From contig CAJFNE010000093.1 of the NCBI GenBank assembly GCA_904393855.1, forward strand, positions 1 through 7,346: a stretch of 7,346 bases of DNA. Reading direction: 5' to 3'. Each line of letters opens with the position of its first letter. Position 1 is the first letter of the stretch. The position numbers were made by a program, and so were the translations under genes. Under the pieces are notes generated by a model. It saw nothing but the letters and a program-made list of their open reading frames with translations. It was not told the origin of the DNA and searched no databases. Shown here in pieces: positions 1 to 6,078 of the stretch. Source of the stretch: an uncultured Oscillibacter sp. (lineage in GTDB: Bacteria; Bacillota; Clostridia; Oscillospirales; Oscillospiraceae).

Positions 1-693
1 GTGGTTCTCCGGCGGAAAGAACACATCATAGCACCTCTCCGCGTCCACGTAGGGCGGGTCCGCGTAAATGACGCCGTCGATCCGGTCCCGCTTGGGGATT
101 AGCTCCAGCGCGTCCTGGCTCTCCAGCACGATGCTCCGCAGCCGCCGGCTCACATCCTGCAGCCGCTCCGCAATCACATCCGGGTCGATGGTCTTGATTC
201 CCACGGAATTGCCGGTTCCGCTGAAGCTGCCGTACATAGCCAGCAGGAAGGCGGCGGCGCGCACCACGTCGAACAACTGTGCTCGCCCCTCCAAAATCCG
301 CAAAAGCTCCTGCGCCTGCTCCTCCGTAAAGCATGTCCGGTCCCGGAGGACCTCTCTCTCCTCCTCGATGTGTTTGTAGTAGACCGTCTCATGGGCGGCG
401 ATGCCGCGATAGAACGCAAACGGGGTCCTCCCATGGATCGGGAGGAATTTCAGCTCCCGGGTCAACGCGTTCAGCTTTTCCTTGATACAGCAAAAGACAT
501 TGAACAGGTCGTTGCTGAAATCGTTATAAATATCCAGCCGGCCTTTCCTGGGTTCCAGGGCCAGGGTCAGCGCACCGCTTCCGCCAAACGCCTCCAGGAA
601 CTGCTTGGCGTCCGGCGGGATCATCTGCCGGATAAACGGAATGAGCTTTTCCTTGCTCCCCATCCAGGGAAACGGAGGTCTAGCGATGGCCAT
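1..693 (-). CDS. dam: Dam-type N6-adenine DNA methyltransferase (D12 class), 3' end cut off by window edge
   Basis: Adenine-specific DNA methyltransferase that would transfer a methyl group from S-adenosylmethionine to N6 of adenine in a short site (GATC in classical Dam; the site here cannot be read). The visible 231 residues carry the family motifs in order: PFPWMGSK near residues 7-14 (SAM-binding FxGxK-like motif), FLEAFGGSG at 32-40 (motif I), NDFSNDLF at 57-64 (the acidic SAM-binding region after motif I), and the catalytic DPPY at 212-215. The frame is open to base 1, so perhaps 40-60 C-terminal residues are missing compared with the usual 270-290. The ATG at 693 is chosen because GGAGG lies about 8 bases upstream and the N-terminal motif follows at once. 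It overlaps the preceding winged-helix gene by 14 bases, so the two are probably co-translated. No restriction endonuclease partner is visible, so an orphan methylase that protects the element from host restriction is the likely role (inference). Confidence 0.93.
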   Translation of the reverse strand, partial: MAIARPPFPWMGSKEKLIPFIRQMIPPDAKQFLEAFGGSGALTLALEPRKGRLDIYNDFSNDLFNVFCCIKEKLNALTRELKFLPIHGRTPFAFYRGIAAHETVYYKHIEEEREVLRDRTCFTEEQAQELLRILEGRAQLFDVVRAAAFLLAMYGSFSGTGNSVGIKTIDPDVIAERLQDVSRRLRSIVLESQDALELIPKRDRIDGVIYADPPYVDAERCYDVFFPPENH

Positions 694-1003
694 CACCTCC
701 CGCCTCCGCAAGCAGGCGTTCCTCCATGCCGCGCAGCATGCCCTGCCGGGCAGCTTCCAGGCCGCGGATCATCCGGGCCAGGTGCTCTTCGGTTTGTCTG
801 GCCTCCCCGAAAGTCCTGATGTAGAAGTATCCCTCCCGGCTGCTGCCGATGGGATGGCCCTCCTGCCGCAGATGATTCACCATCTCATGCAGCCTGGATT
901 CGCTGACACCCAGGATGTCCTGGAGCCTCCTGCCCCGCACCGCATGCTGCCGGCCTGGACACGCACTTTTCAAATATGCCAGCAGCTGTTCTTCTTTTCG
1001 CAT
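680..1003 (-). CDS. Small winged helix-turn-helix DNA-binding protein, coupled to dam
   Basis: Predicted 107-aa DNA-binding protein. Residues about 22-48 form a helix-turn-helix (RRLQDILG, turn, SESRLHEMVNHLRQEG), followed by a wing-like stretch PIGSSREGYFYIR at 51-63 and a charged C-terminal helix at about 65-101. This matches small winged-helix proteins common in clostridial phages and conjugative elements; the family is recognised by pattern only. The ATG at 1003 is preferred because GGGAG lies 5 bases upstream and because a longer frame beginning with GTG at 1120 would read through the terminator at 1045-1084. The gene ends 14 bases inside the methylase gene, so it may control or accompany the methylase. 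No clear promoter is visible in the 42 bases between terminator and start, so expression may depend on readthrough or on a promoter I cannot see. A replication accessory role is an alternative. Confidence 0.75.
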   Translation of the reverse strand: MRKEEQLLAYLKSACPGRQHAVRGRRLQDILGVSESRLHEMVNHLRQEGHPIGSSREGYFYIRTFGEARQTEEHLARMIRGLEAARQGMLRGMEERLLAEAGGDGHR

Positions 1004-1044
1004 GATGACTCCCTTCCGGGTCCCGTCTTCCCGAAAAAGGGCAT

Positions 1045-1084
1045 AAAAAGAAGGGGCCGCTGTCCCATTCAGGAAAACGGCCCC
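1045..1084 (-). terminator. Rho-independent terminator closing the ArdA-like operon
   Basis: Read on the minus strand, GGGGCCG (1084-1078) pairs with CGGCCCC (1059-1053) as a perfect 7-bp GC stem, followed directly by TTCTTTTT (1052-1045). Part of the 18-base loop can pair further (CC with GG, then T with G and A). It begins 17 bases after the stop codon of the 362-aa gene, where an operon terminator is expected. On the plus strand the stem has no T-run after it, so it acts in one direction only. Confidence 0.85.
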
Positions 1085-1101
1085 GAGTATGTAGTGTCTG
1101 A

Positions 1102-2190
1102 TTACAGGGTCATATCCCACCCCTGTTTGGGCTTTGTCCGCAGAGGCTGAAACTCCCGGTCATTCCGCCGGATGTAGGCGGTCTCCGCTGTATTGAGCCG
1201 GTATCCCCGCTGCTCCAGCAGGGCTTCCCCGAATCCAACGGTATCCATACAGTCCCGCAGGAGAGGGTTCCTGAAGCCTCCCCGCTTTTCCAGCTCCCGC
1301 TTTCCAAAGGCCCCCACCTCGTCCGCGCGCATGAAATCGTAACAATGCAGATTCTGGGCGATGTCCAGCGCCTCCGGGAGCCGGTGGCAGCCTTCATATT
1401 CTAAAGCTCCCGTGAATTTATCCAGGAAATCCGGCATCCCCTGCCCCTGCTCCTCCAGCAGGAAGCCCAGATCATTGCCGTCCCGGAGCAGGTCCTCCAG
1501 ATCCGCGTACTCCTCGGGGAGTATGGCGATCCCCGGGAGAGAGCAGCGCACCTCCAGCAGTTCACACTCTGAAATACTTTCTGCTTTCATTTCCCGTAGG
1601 GCTAAGGCGGTCTCCCCCAGCCGCCCGTCTTGCTCCACAACGGCATGGTCCGGCAGGCAGATCCAAGCGCCTTTGGGCACAGCGGGAGAGGCCAACCGCA
1701 GCCGCAGGCTCCAGTCCGTCTCCCACAGCTTGTCCAGGTTCGTGCCGTCGTAGACCTGCCGGGGTTCCCGGCCAGGGAGCACCACAAAGCAATCTCCCAT
1801 AAAGATGCCGGGGTGCTGGTCCTCATAGCGGCGTCCGATCTGCTCCAGATCGGCATAGGGAATCGCTGCCTCCGGCAGCTCTGCTTCATAGCGCAGGTAG
1901 TATTCTCCCAGCGCCTCGTAGCTTCCCACCGGGCAGAGGACTTCGTAGTCTGAAAGGGACAGCAGGCAGTTGATGGCCTCCTGGACCTTTTTCCGGTCCA
2001 TCTTCAAAACCGCTGCCAGCAGCTCATCCCCCTCTTGTCCCGAGACCTCTTTCAGCTGTCCTGTGGTCAGCATGACCGCCGACATCTGATATTTCTCCCG
2101 AACGGAGAGGGTTTTCAGCCGGTCCAGGAGCCACTGTTTTTCGATGTCGTTCGCGGGCTGTCCGAACTTTTCTTCTCTGGATTGGTCCAT
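1102..2190 (-). CDS. ArdA-like paralogue lacking the N-terminal subdomain (362 aa)
   Basis: Divergent member of the ArdA-like set; function unproven, DNA mimicry or antirestriction inferred. ArdA has three subdomains, ending in a stretch that resembles NYIDYxAYGRDL..G.F. Here residues about 15-40 look like the middle subdomain (helix with LLDRLKTLS), and 90-136 like the third (YEALGEYYL, AAIPYADLEQIGR, GIFMGDCFVV). A second, weaker module covers about 160-341 and ends DTVGFGEALLEQRGY. The usual first beta-rich subdomain with an L-D/E-L/M-P-A motif is absent at the N-terminus. The protein is acidic: about 67 D+E against 43 K+R by hand count. The ATG at 2190 has GAGGTG 7 bases upstream and follows the previous stop by 5 bases; an in-frame start at 2325 lies deep inside the previous gene and is rejected. 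It is the last gene before the terminator. Its C-terminus DMTL resembles the GGMTLG tails of two upstream genes. Confidence 0.8.
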   Translation of the reverse strand: MDQSREEKFGQPANDIEKQWLLDRLKTLSVREKYQMSAVMLTTGQLKEVSGQEGDELLAAVLKMDRKKVQEAINCLLSLSDYEVLCPVGSYEALGEYYLRYEAELPEAAIPYADLEQIGRRYEDQHPGIFMGDCFVVLPGREPRQVYDGTNLDKLWETDWSLRLRLASPAVPKGAWICLPDHAVVEQDGRLGETALALREMKAESISECELLEVRCSLPGIAILPEEYADLEDLLRDGNDLGFLLEEQGQGMPDFLDKFTGALEYEGCHRLPEALDIAQNLHCYDFMRADEVGAFGKRELEKRGGFRNPLLRDCMDTVGFGEALLEQRGYRLNTAETAYIRRNDREFQPLRTKPKQGWDMTL

Positions 2191-2195
2191 ATCGA

Positions 2196-3449
2196 TCACC
2201 TCATTTCCATACCGCCCTGTCTCAGCTGCCGCTCCTGCTCCGGCTGGAGGCGGGGCAGCAGTCCCCCGTCTTTCCGGCGGAGCAGGCCGTAGTCCGTGAT
2301 GGCCGCGTCTCCCTGCTCCAGCCATCTCTGCCCGACCCGGGCCACCTGGGGCGTCTGGAACAGCTCCTCCGGCAAGTCCGGATACTTCTCCCGCAGAACC
2401 AGCTCCGCGTACTCCCAGCTCTCCGCCACCTCCGGCCGGAGTTCATATTCGTCCAGGGCCTCTGCCAGCTCCGCGGCCTGTTCCAGATCCGGGCGTCCGC
2501 TGGCTGCCAGCAAGGCCTTGTACCTGGTGAAGTCCCTCGCGTCCCAGACACGCTGCTTTTGCGCCAGCAGTCGGGCAAAGGCGTTGGCCTGTTCGATCCC
2601 GCCCTCGTCGTCTATCGCGTCGTCGATGGCATCCCGAAGGAAAGGAATCCGGCAGTCGATACAGCGGAACGCGCACTCCTCCAGCGAAGCCGCGTCCACA
2701 GCCTCCACCACGTTCCAGATCGCGCCGTCTATTGCGGGGAGATCCAGGGTTGCGGTCCGGTCGTTGTCGTAGGCGGGATCGTCAAAGAATCCCTTCCGCA
2801 CCTCCAAGACGACCGGAGCGCCGGAGCGGTGGAAGTACGGCATGATCTCCCCGCGGTTGTAGACTTCTTTGAAATCATTACCTGGCTCCACATAGCCCCG
2901 TCGGGTGAAGATGCCGCCATGCTCCTCCTGATACTGCTTCCCGAACACCTCCAGCAGTTCCTTTTGATATTCGCTGCCCTCCTCCGTGGTATCCAGCAGG
3001 GCCATGGCCTCCTGGGGCAGCATCCCGTTCCCATACAAAAGCGCCCCCAGCTCCCGGTGGTTGGAAACCTGGGGCGCCAAGAGGCAGATGTCCGCGTTAT
3101 AGGTCAAATTGATAAGACGCGGCAGGGGGATGGGGCCTTTCTGCCGCGCCTGCTCCATCTGCAGCAGGCCGTCCAGACCCATGCGGTCGTCTTCGCTCAG
3201 CATGGTCAGCCGCTGGGCCAGAAGGTTCAGCTCATACAGATTCACGTCATCTCCGATCATGATCCACGTGATTCCCTCATACCAGATATTGGTCAGCTCA
3301 TTGCAGCAGTCCCGGCCGTCTTCGATCCGGGCTTTCTCCAGGGCATCGTGGAACTCCGCCCAGGTGGCCGGCATCTCCAGGGTTGCGGCGGTCTCGTAGG
3401 CGTTTGGTGTTTTGTTGCTGATCTCCACCTCAAAGACTTTCTCAGCCAA
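2196..3449 (-). CDS. ArdA-like tandem-module protein (417 aa), TTG start
   Basis: Predicted acidic DNA-mimic-type protein, by hand count about 79 D+E against 43 K+R. Module 1 (about residues 5-187) shows the ArdA order: beta strand KVFEVEI, LEMPATWAEFHDALEKA (24-40), a middle helix LYELNLLAQRL (71-81), then LGALLYGNGMLP and GGIFTRRGYV (178-187). Module 2 (about 212-395) repeats it with LDLPA at 235-239, ALLAASGRPDLEQAAELAEALDEYEL, and AAITDYGLLRRKDG. The start is TTG at 3449, supported by GGAGGG seven bases upstream, an in-frame match to the paralogue's N-terminus (KVFEVEI against KVFQVQL), and the lack of any ATG nearby. Its first 8 bases overlap the stop of the upstream gene. The next gene starts 5 bases after its stop, and its own last codons (ATGAGG) form that gene's ribosome binding site. 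The target restriction enzyme or partner is unknown. Confidence 0.85.
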   Translation of the reverse strand: MAEKVFEVEISNKTPNAYETAATLEMPATWAEFHDALEKARIEDGRDCCNELTNIWYEGITWIMIGDDVNLYELNLLAQRLTMLSEDDRMGLDGLLQMEQARQKGPIPLPRLINLTYNADICLLAPQVSNHRELGALLYGNGMLPQEAMALLDTTEEGSEYQKELLEVFGKQYQEEHGGIFTRRGYVEPGNDFKEVYNRGEIMPYFHRSGAPVVLEVRKGFFDDPAYDNDRTATLDLPAIDGAIWNVVEAVDAASLEECAFRCIDCRIPFLRDAIDDAIDDEGGIEQANAFARLLAQKQRVWDARDFTRYKALLAASGRPDLEQAAELAEALDEYELRPEVAESWEYAELVLREKYPDLPEELFQTPQVARVGQRWLEQGDAAITDYGLLRRKDGGLLPRLQPEQERQLRQGGMEMR

Positions 3450-4641
3450 GGGTCATCCCTCCTCTCTGGATTCCCTGCCGGCCCGGTTTGGGTTCTTGTC
3501 CCATCTTTTGAACCATCTGCCCGTCCCGCCGCTCCACCAGGCCGTACTCCGTGAGGTCGCTGCCGTATTTCTGGATCAATGCATCGCCAAACCGATACAG
3601 GTCCACGCAGGGTTTCAGCAGCTCCACGGTCTGACCGTCCAGGATAGCGTGAAATTCCTCCAGCGCGATGTCCGCCGAGGTATAGGTCCGCGTTTCTAGA
3701 AGATACTCGTCCAGCCGCTCTCCCAGCCGGATCGCCTCCTCCGGGTCGGTACACCGGACCGCGTGCAGCACCGCCTTGTATTTCGGCAGCAATCCCGCCT
3801 GCTCCACGTCCCGCACCGTCAGGGCCAGGTCGTTCAGAATCTCTATCTCGCCTGCGCAGTCCATTCCCTCCAGGAAACCGGGGAGGGCGCTGTCCACCGT
3901 CTGGACGCCCACGTTGCGCCAGGACGCGGCGCCTGTCTCCCGCAGAGCTTCCTCCAGCTCCTCCGGCGTGGCGGGCAGGTCCAGCAGGGCGGTTCTATCG
4001 GATAGCCTCTCGTTTGTGACACATAGGCGAAAGATGTATGGCGGCTTCTCCATGCGCTCCGGCGCCGGCGGGGCCTGGATCATGCTCCGGGTCCTGACCA
4101 CATAGCCTCCGCCGGAGAGATAAATCCCCTGCTCCCGCTCCCGGCTCTCTTTCCCGATCTCCTCGTAGTTCAGCATTTTTTGGACGCTCTCCGGCAGTCC
4201 CCGGTATTTCGGCAGCCGGCCGCTCTCCACATAAATCCGCCCCAGCTCCTCGTCCCGGCTGACGGACGCCTCCACCCGGCAGCTGTCCACGCTGGCGGCC
4301 AGGTCCCGGAGCCGGGCCAGGGGCAGCCGCTGTTCAAACGTGGGGGACTCCATCCGCAGCAGCCCCCGGAACGCGGTGCGCTGCGCCGCGTCCAGGCGCG
4401 CCAGCCGCAGCGCCAGATCGTTCAGCTCCAGCAGCTGTACCTTCGCCGTGATGAGGTGAAAGATTAACTCCTTGAAATCCAGGTATTGGTCGATCCGGAC
4501 CCGCAGCTTCTCCCCCTCCTGGAGTCGGACCCGGTCCATGGCGTCCAGCAGCTCCCAGGGCTGGGCCGGCAGGTCCAGCTGGGGGAAGATGGTCTGGGAG
4601 GTGTGTTCCTGCATCAGCTGCACCTGGAATACCTTACCCAA
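3442..4641 (-). CDS. ArdA-like tandem-module protein (399 aa), TTG start
   Basis: Paralogue of the 417-aa neighbour and the clearest case of internal duplication. Module 1: KVFQVQL, LDLPAQPWELLDAM (22-35), LLELNDLALRLARL (70-83), GRIYVESGRLP (134-144), MLNYEEIGKESREREQGIY (156-174) and GGGYVVR (177-183). This last stretch closely resembles the ArdA ending with TGALGEVP, NYIDYxAYGRDL and G.F. Module 2 repeats it about 198 residues later: LDLPATPEELEEAL (220-233), ILNDLAL (268-274), then DLYRFGDALIQKYG (347-360) and EYGLVERRDG (365-374). The start is TTG at 4641: an in-frame TGA lies two codons upstream, GGAGGG is seven bases upstream, and the next in-frame ATG is codon 10, which would remove the conserved first strand. 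It overlaps the stop of the DUF4314 gene by 8 bases. The tail RGGMTLG encodes the coupling cassette for the next gene. Antirestriction is inferred, not shown. Confidence 0.85.
   Translation of the reverse strand: MGKVFQVQLMQEHTSQTIFPQLDLPAQPWELLDAMDRVRLQEGEKLRVRIDQYLDFKELIFHLITAKVQLLELNDLALRLARLDAAQRTAFRGLLRMESPTFEQRLPLARLRDLAASVDSCRVEASVSRDEELGRIYVESGRLPKYRGLPESVQKMLNYEEIGKESREREQGIYLSGGGYVVRTRSMIQAPPAPERMEKPPYIFRLCVTNERLSDRTALLDLPATPEELEEALRETGAASWRNVGVQTVDSALPGFLEGMDCAGEIEILNDLALTVRDVEQAGLLPKYKAVLHAVRCTDPEEAIRLGERLDEYLLETRTYTSADIALEEFHAILDGQTVELLKPCVDLYRFGDALIQKYGSDLTEYGLVERRDGQMVQKMGQEPKPGRQGIQRGGMTLG
3446..3462 (-). promoter_or_regulatory. Translational coupling cassette, copy 2 (SD, stop/TTG start overlap)
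   Basis: The 17 bases GGAGGGATGACCCTTGG (minus strand) contain the Shine-Dalgarno sequence GGAGGG and the TTG start of the 417-aa gene, and encode the C-terminal GGMTLG of the upstream 399-aa gene. The TTG overlaps the upstream TGA (TTGGCTGA), so ribosomes finishing one gene can restart on the next. The same 17 bases occur at 4638-4654. An ATG lies between SD and TTG but is in the upstream gene's frame and soon meets its stop. Confidence 0.75.
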
Positions 4642-5605
4642 GGGTCATCCCTCCCATCTCCGGTTCCTGGATGCTCTCCTCCTGAAAATTCGCCATGAAA
4701 TCCGGGTCCTCCATCAGTTGCCCCCTGAGTTCCCGGTAGAAGTAGGCGAAGCCCTCGCCGTCCATGCGGTCCGTGTCCTCCAGAATGAATGCGTACCACT
4801 GGCGGCAGGCTTCCTCCAGAAACGCATCCTCGATTTTCTCCGCAAACACCCTGCCCTTCGTCCGCTGTTCCGGCTTGTTGAACGGCTGGTCGGCCTCCAT
4901 CTGCTGCCGCACCTCGCCAAACCGCTCCTGCTCCGTCTGGATGCTCCAGTCCTTCCACTGCCACAGGTGGACGTAGAGTTCCCCGCCATCCACCTCGATC
5001 TCATGCTGCTCAAAGCCCTCTCCCCAGCCGTCGGACGCCTGGCCGCTGAGGTAGTCCTTGAGTCCGGACAGCTCCCTGGGCGAGAGTTCACCGATCACCT
5101 GGCACTCTGCCACGCCCCAGAGACGGCCAGCCCGCTCCTCCACGGTAAACACTGCCGCATGCACCTTAGCGTCCAGGCTATCCTGTTTCCCATACCAGTG
5201 CATGAGTCCTCGCTCTTTTTCCTCCGGCATCCGGTTTTTGACCAGAGCACGCAAGATCTGGCTCTCATAGTCCAAAAGGGTCTGTCCATCCCATACCTCT
5301 CCGTCCTCGGATAGGTCGCCCCATTCGTCCCGCGGGTAGAAGTCGGCGGTCAAGGGCATGTACATCTTCAGCAGCGTGGGCTGCGGCGGCAGGACGGTGA
5401 AGCGGTCCTCCCCGATGACAACGCCCAATGCTCTCCCACAGTCCCACTTCACATGGAAGGTACCCTGGTCATCGATCTGGTCCAGGGTCCCCATGGAGCC
5501 TGGCGGGATGGGGCGCGGGTCGTTCCCCATCTCCGTGAGCTTGATCCGGCTGCCCGCGGGGTACTGTTCCCGCAGAAATTCCAGCCATTCCTTTGCAATC
5601 TTCAT
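4634..5605 (-). CDS. DUF4314 domain protein with a long conserved C-terminal region (323 aa)
   Basis: Residues about 5-75 are a recognisable DUF4314 domain: LREQYPAGSRIKL, PIPPGSMGTLDQIDDQGTFHV, KWDCGRALGVV and DRFTV. It is a small beta-rich fold common in clostridial mobile elements; its function is unknown. A different region follows from about residue 78 (KMYMPLTADFYPRDEWGDL, ERGLMHWYGKQDSL, LWGVAECQVIGELSPRELSGLKDYLSGQASDGWGEGFEQ, GGELYVHLWQWKDWSI). I recall similar sequences in clostridial elements, but I can assign no function. The last 90 residues are charged and helical and end EMGGMTLG. The ATG at 5605 overlaps the previous stop as ATGA and has GGGAGG about 9 bases upstream. Its last codons form the ribosome binding site and TTG start of the next gene. 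No signal peptide or membrane segment is seen, so it is probably cytoplasmic. Confidence 0.88.
   Translation of the reverse strand: MKIAKEWLEFLREQYPAGSRIKLTEMGNDPRPIPPGSMGTLDQIDDQGTFHVKWDCGRALGVVIGEDRFTVLPPQPTLLKMYMPLTADFYPRDEWGDLSEDGEVWDGQTLLDYESQILRALVKNRMPEEKERGLMHWYGKQDSLDAKVHAAVFTVEERAGRLWGVAECQVIGELSPRELSGLKDYLSGQASDGWGEGFEQHEIEVDGGELYVHLWQWKDWSIQTEQERFGEVRQQMEADQPFNKPEQRTKGRVFAEKIEDAFLEEACRQWYAFILEDTDRMDGEGFAYFYRELRGQLMEDPDFMANFQEESIQEPEMGGMTLG
4638..4654 (-). promoter_or_regulatory. Translational coupling cassette, copy 1 (SD, stop/TTG start overlap)
   Basis: Base-for-base the same 17-mer as at 3446-3462. It encodes the C-terminal GGMTLG of the DUF4314 protein and supplies the GGAGGG site and TTG start of the 399-aa gene; here the overlap is TTGGGTAA with a TAA stop. 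The match ends at the cassette edges, while the adjoining coding sequences differ, which suggests either strong constraint or a copied junction. Confidence 0.75.
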
Positions 5606-5991
5606 GTTCCCAATCCTCCCATTCTCAGTTCTCTACCGGATCGCCGGGGATTCTCCTCCCCGGCGAAGTCCCATAGAATATCATCCACTGCCTCCCGCAC
5701 CGCCGGATCATCCGTCAGCGTCTCGTGGCGGAAGCCGGTGGTGTTCCGGTAGGGCAGCTCCTCCCGGATGGTCTGGAGGTATTCCCGCGGGTCCGTGAAC
5801 TCCTGCCGCTCCCCGCTGGCGTAGGTCACCCGGCCCACCAGCGGTTCCTGCCGGCGCATTCTCTGCTGACGCAGGTCATCTGAATAGAACAAACCCGCCT
5901 CCTCACGGGAAGCGGGCCGCAGAGCGCTTATTTGATTTTCCGTTGGGTCATTTCTGTGCGATGCCTGGTCTTCTTTTTTCCGTTTCCGCAT
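5602..5991 (-). CDS. Hypothetical protein with conserved-looking C-terminal half (129 aa)
   Basis: I do not recognise a named family. The first 25 residues are very basic and polar (MRKRKKEDQASHR) and look disordered. Residues 29-47 are charged and helical. Residues 51-66 could form a beta hairpin (LVGRVTYASGERQEFT). Residues 68-118 (PREYLQTIREELPYRN, GFRHETLTDDPAVREAVDDILWDFAGEENPRR) are acidic and look like the conserved core. The ATG at 5991 follows AGGAGGAG about 6 bases upstream, and a longer in-frame start at 6036 lies upstream of that strong site and is rejected. It is the first gene of the five-gene operon, behind a promoter candidate, and ends ATGA over the start of the DUF4314 gene. 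Its last codons (ATGGGAGGA) supply that gene's Shine-Dalgarno sequence. A basic tail plus acidic core could suit a nucleic-acid or partner-binding protein, but this is speculation. Confidence 0.75.
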   Translation of the reverse strand: MRKRKKEDQASHRNDPTENQISALRPASREEAGLFYSDDLRQQRMRRQEPLVGRVTYASGERQEFTDPREYLQTIREELPYRNTTGFRHETLTDDPAVREAVDDILWDFAGEENPRRSGRELRMGGLGT

Positions 5992-6026
5992 ATTCGTCTC
6001 CTCCTTCCCTCGATTTGGCAACCGGA

Positions 6027-6055
6027 ACCATACCACAACATCTCCAGGATGTCCA
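6027..6055 (-). promoter_or_regulatory. Candidate sigma-70-type promoter with extended -10
   Basis: On the minus strand, TGGACA (6055-6050, 5 of 6 to TTGACA) is followed after exactly 17 bases by TATGGT (6032-6027, 4 of 6 to TATAAT) with TGG directly before it, an extended -10 element. Transcription would start near 6020, giving a leader of about 30 bases that includes AGGAGGAG ahead of the 129-aa gene. It lies in the only gap of more than 50 bases within the gene block from 7251 to 1102, where a second promoter would be expected. Confidence 0.45.
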
Positions 6056-6078
6056 GCTCTTTTTTGCGGGCCTGCCGC

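Noticed and set aside
370..819. 149-aa plus-strand open frame over the methylase gene
   Set aside because: The opposite strand carries all Dam motifs in one frame, so this frame is a shadow.
680..1120. Longer winged-helix gene starting at GTG 1120
   Set aside because: It would overlap the preceding gene and read through the terminator hairpin; ATG 1003 has its own ribosome binding site and begins the conserved-looking domain.
1102..2325. Longer form of the 362-aa protein starting at 2325
   Set aside because: The extra 45 residues are Ala/Gly/Arg/Pro-rich shadow of the upstream gene's end; ATG 2190 has a clear GAGGTG site 7 bases upstream.
2559..3554. 331-aa plus-strand open frame
   Set aside because: It is antisense to two well-supported minus-strand genes, has low-complexity shadow-like composition, and has no sensible ribosome binding site. 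High-GC codon use opens this frame.
4472..5314. 280-aa plus-strand open frame
   Set aside because: It is a mirror of the DUF4314 gene and the start of the 399-aa gene; Leu/Pro/His-rich composition is typical of an antisense shadow.
6066..6078. Short GCGG/CCGC stem just after the ardA stop
   Set aside because: It has only 4 base pairs and is followed on the minus strand by an A-run, not a T-run, so it is not a terminator for ardA.
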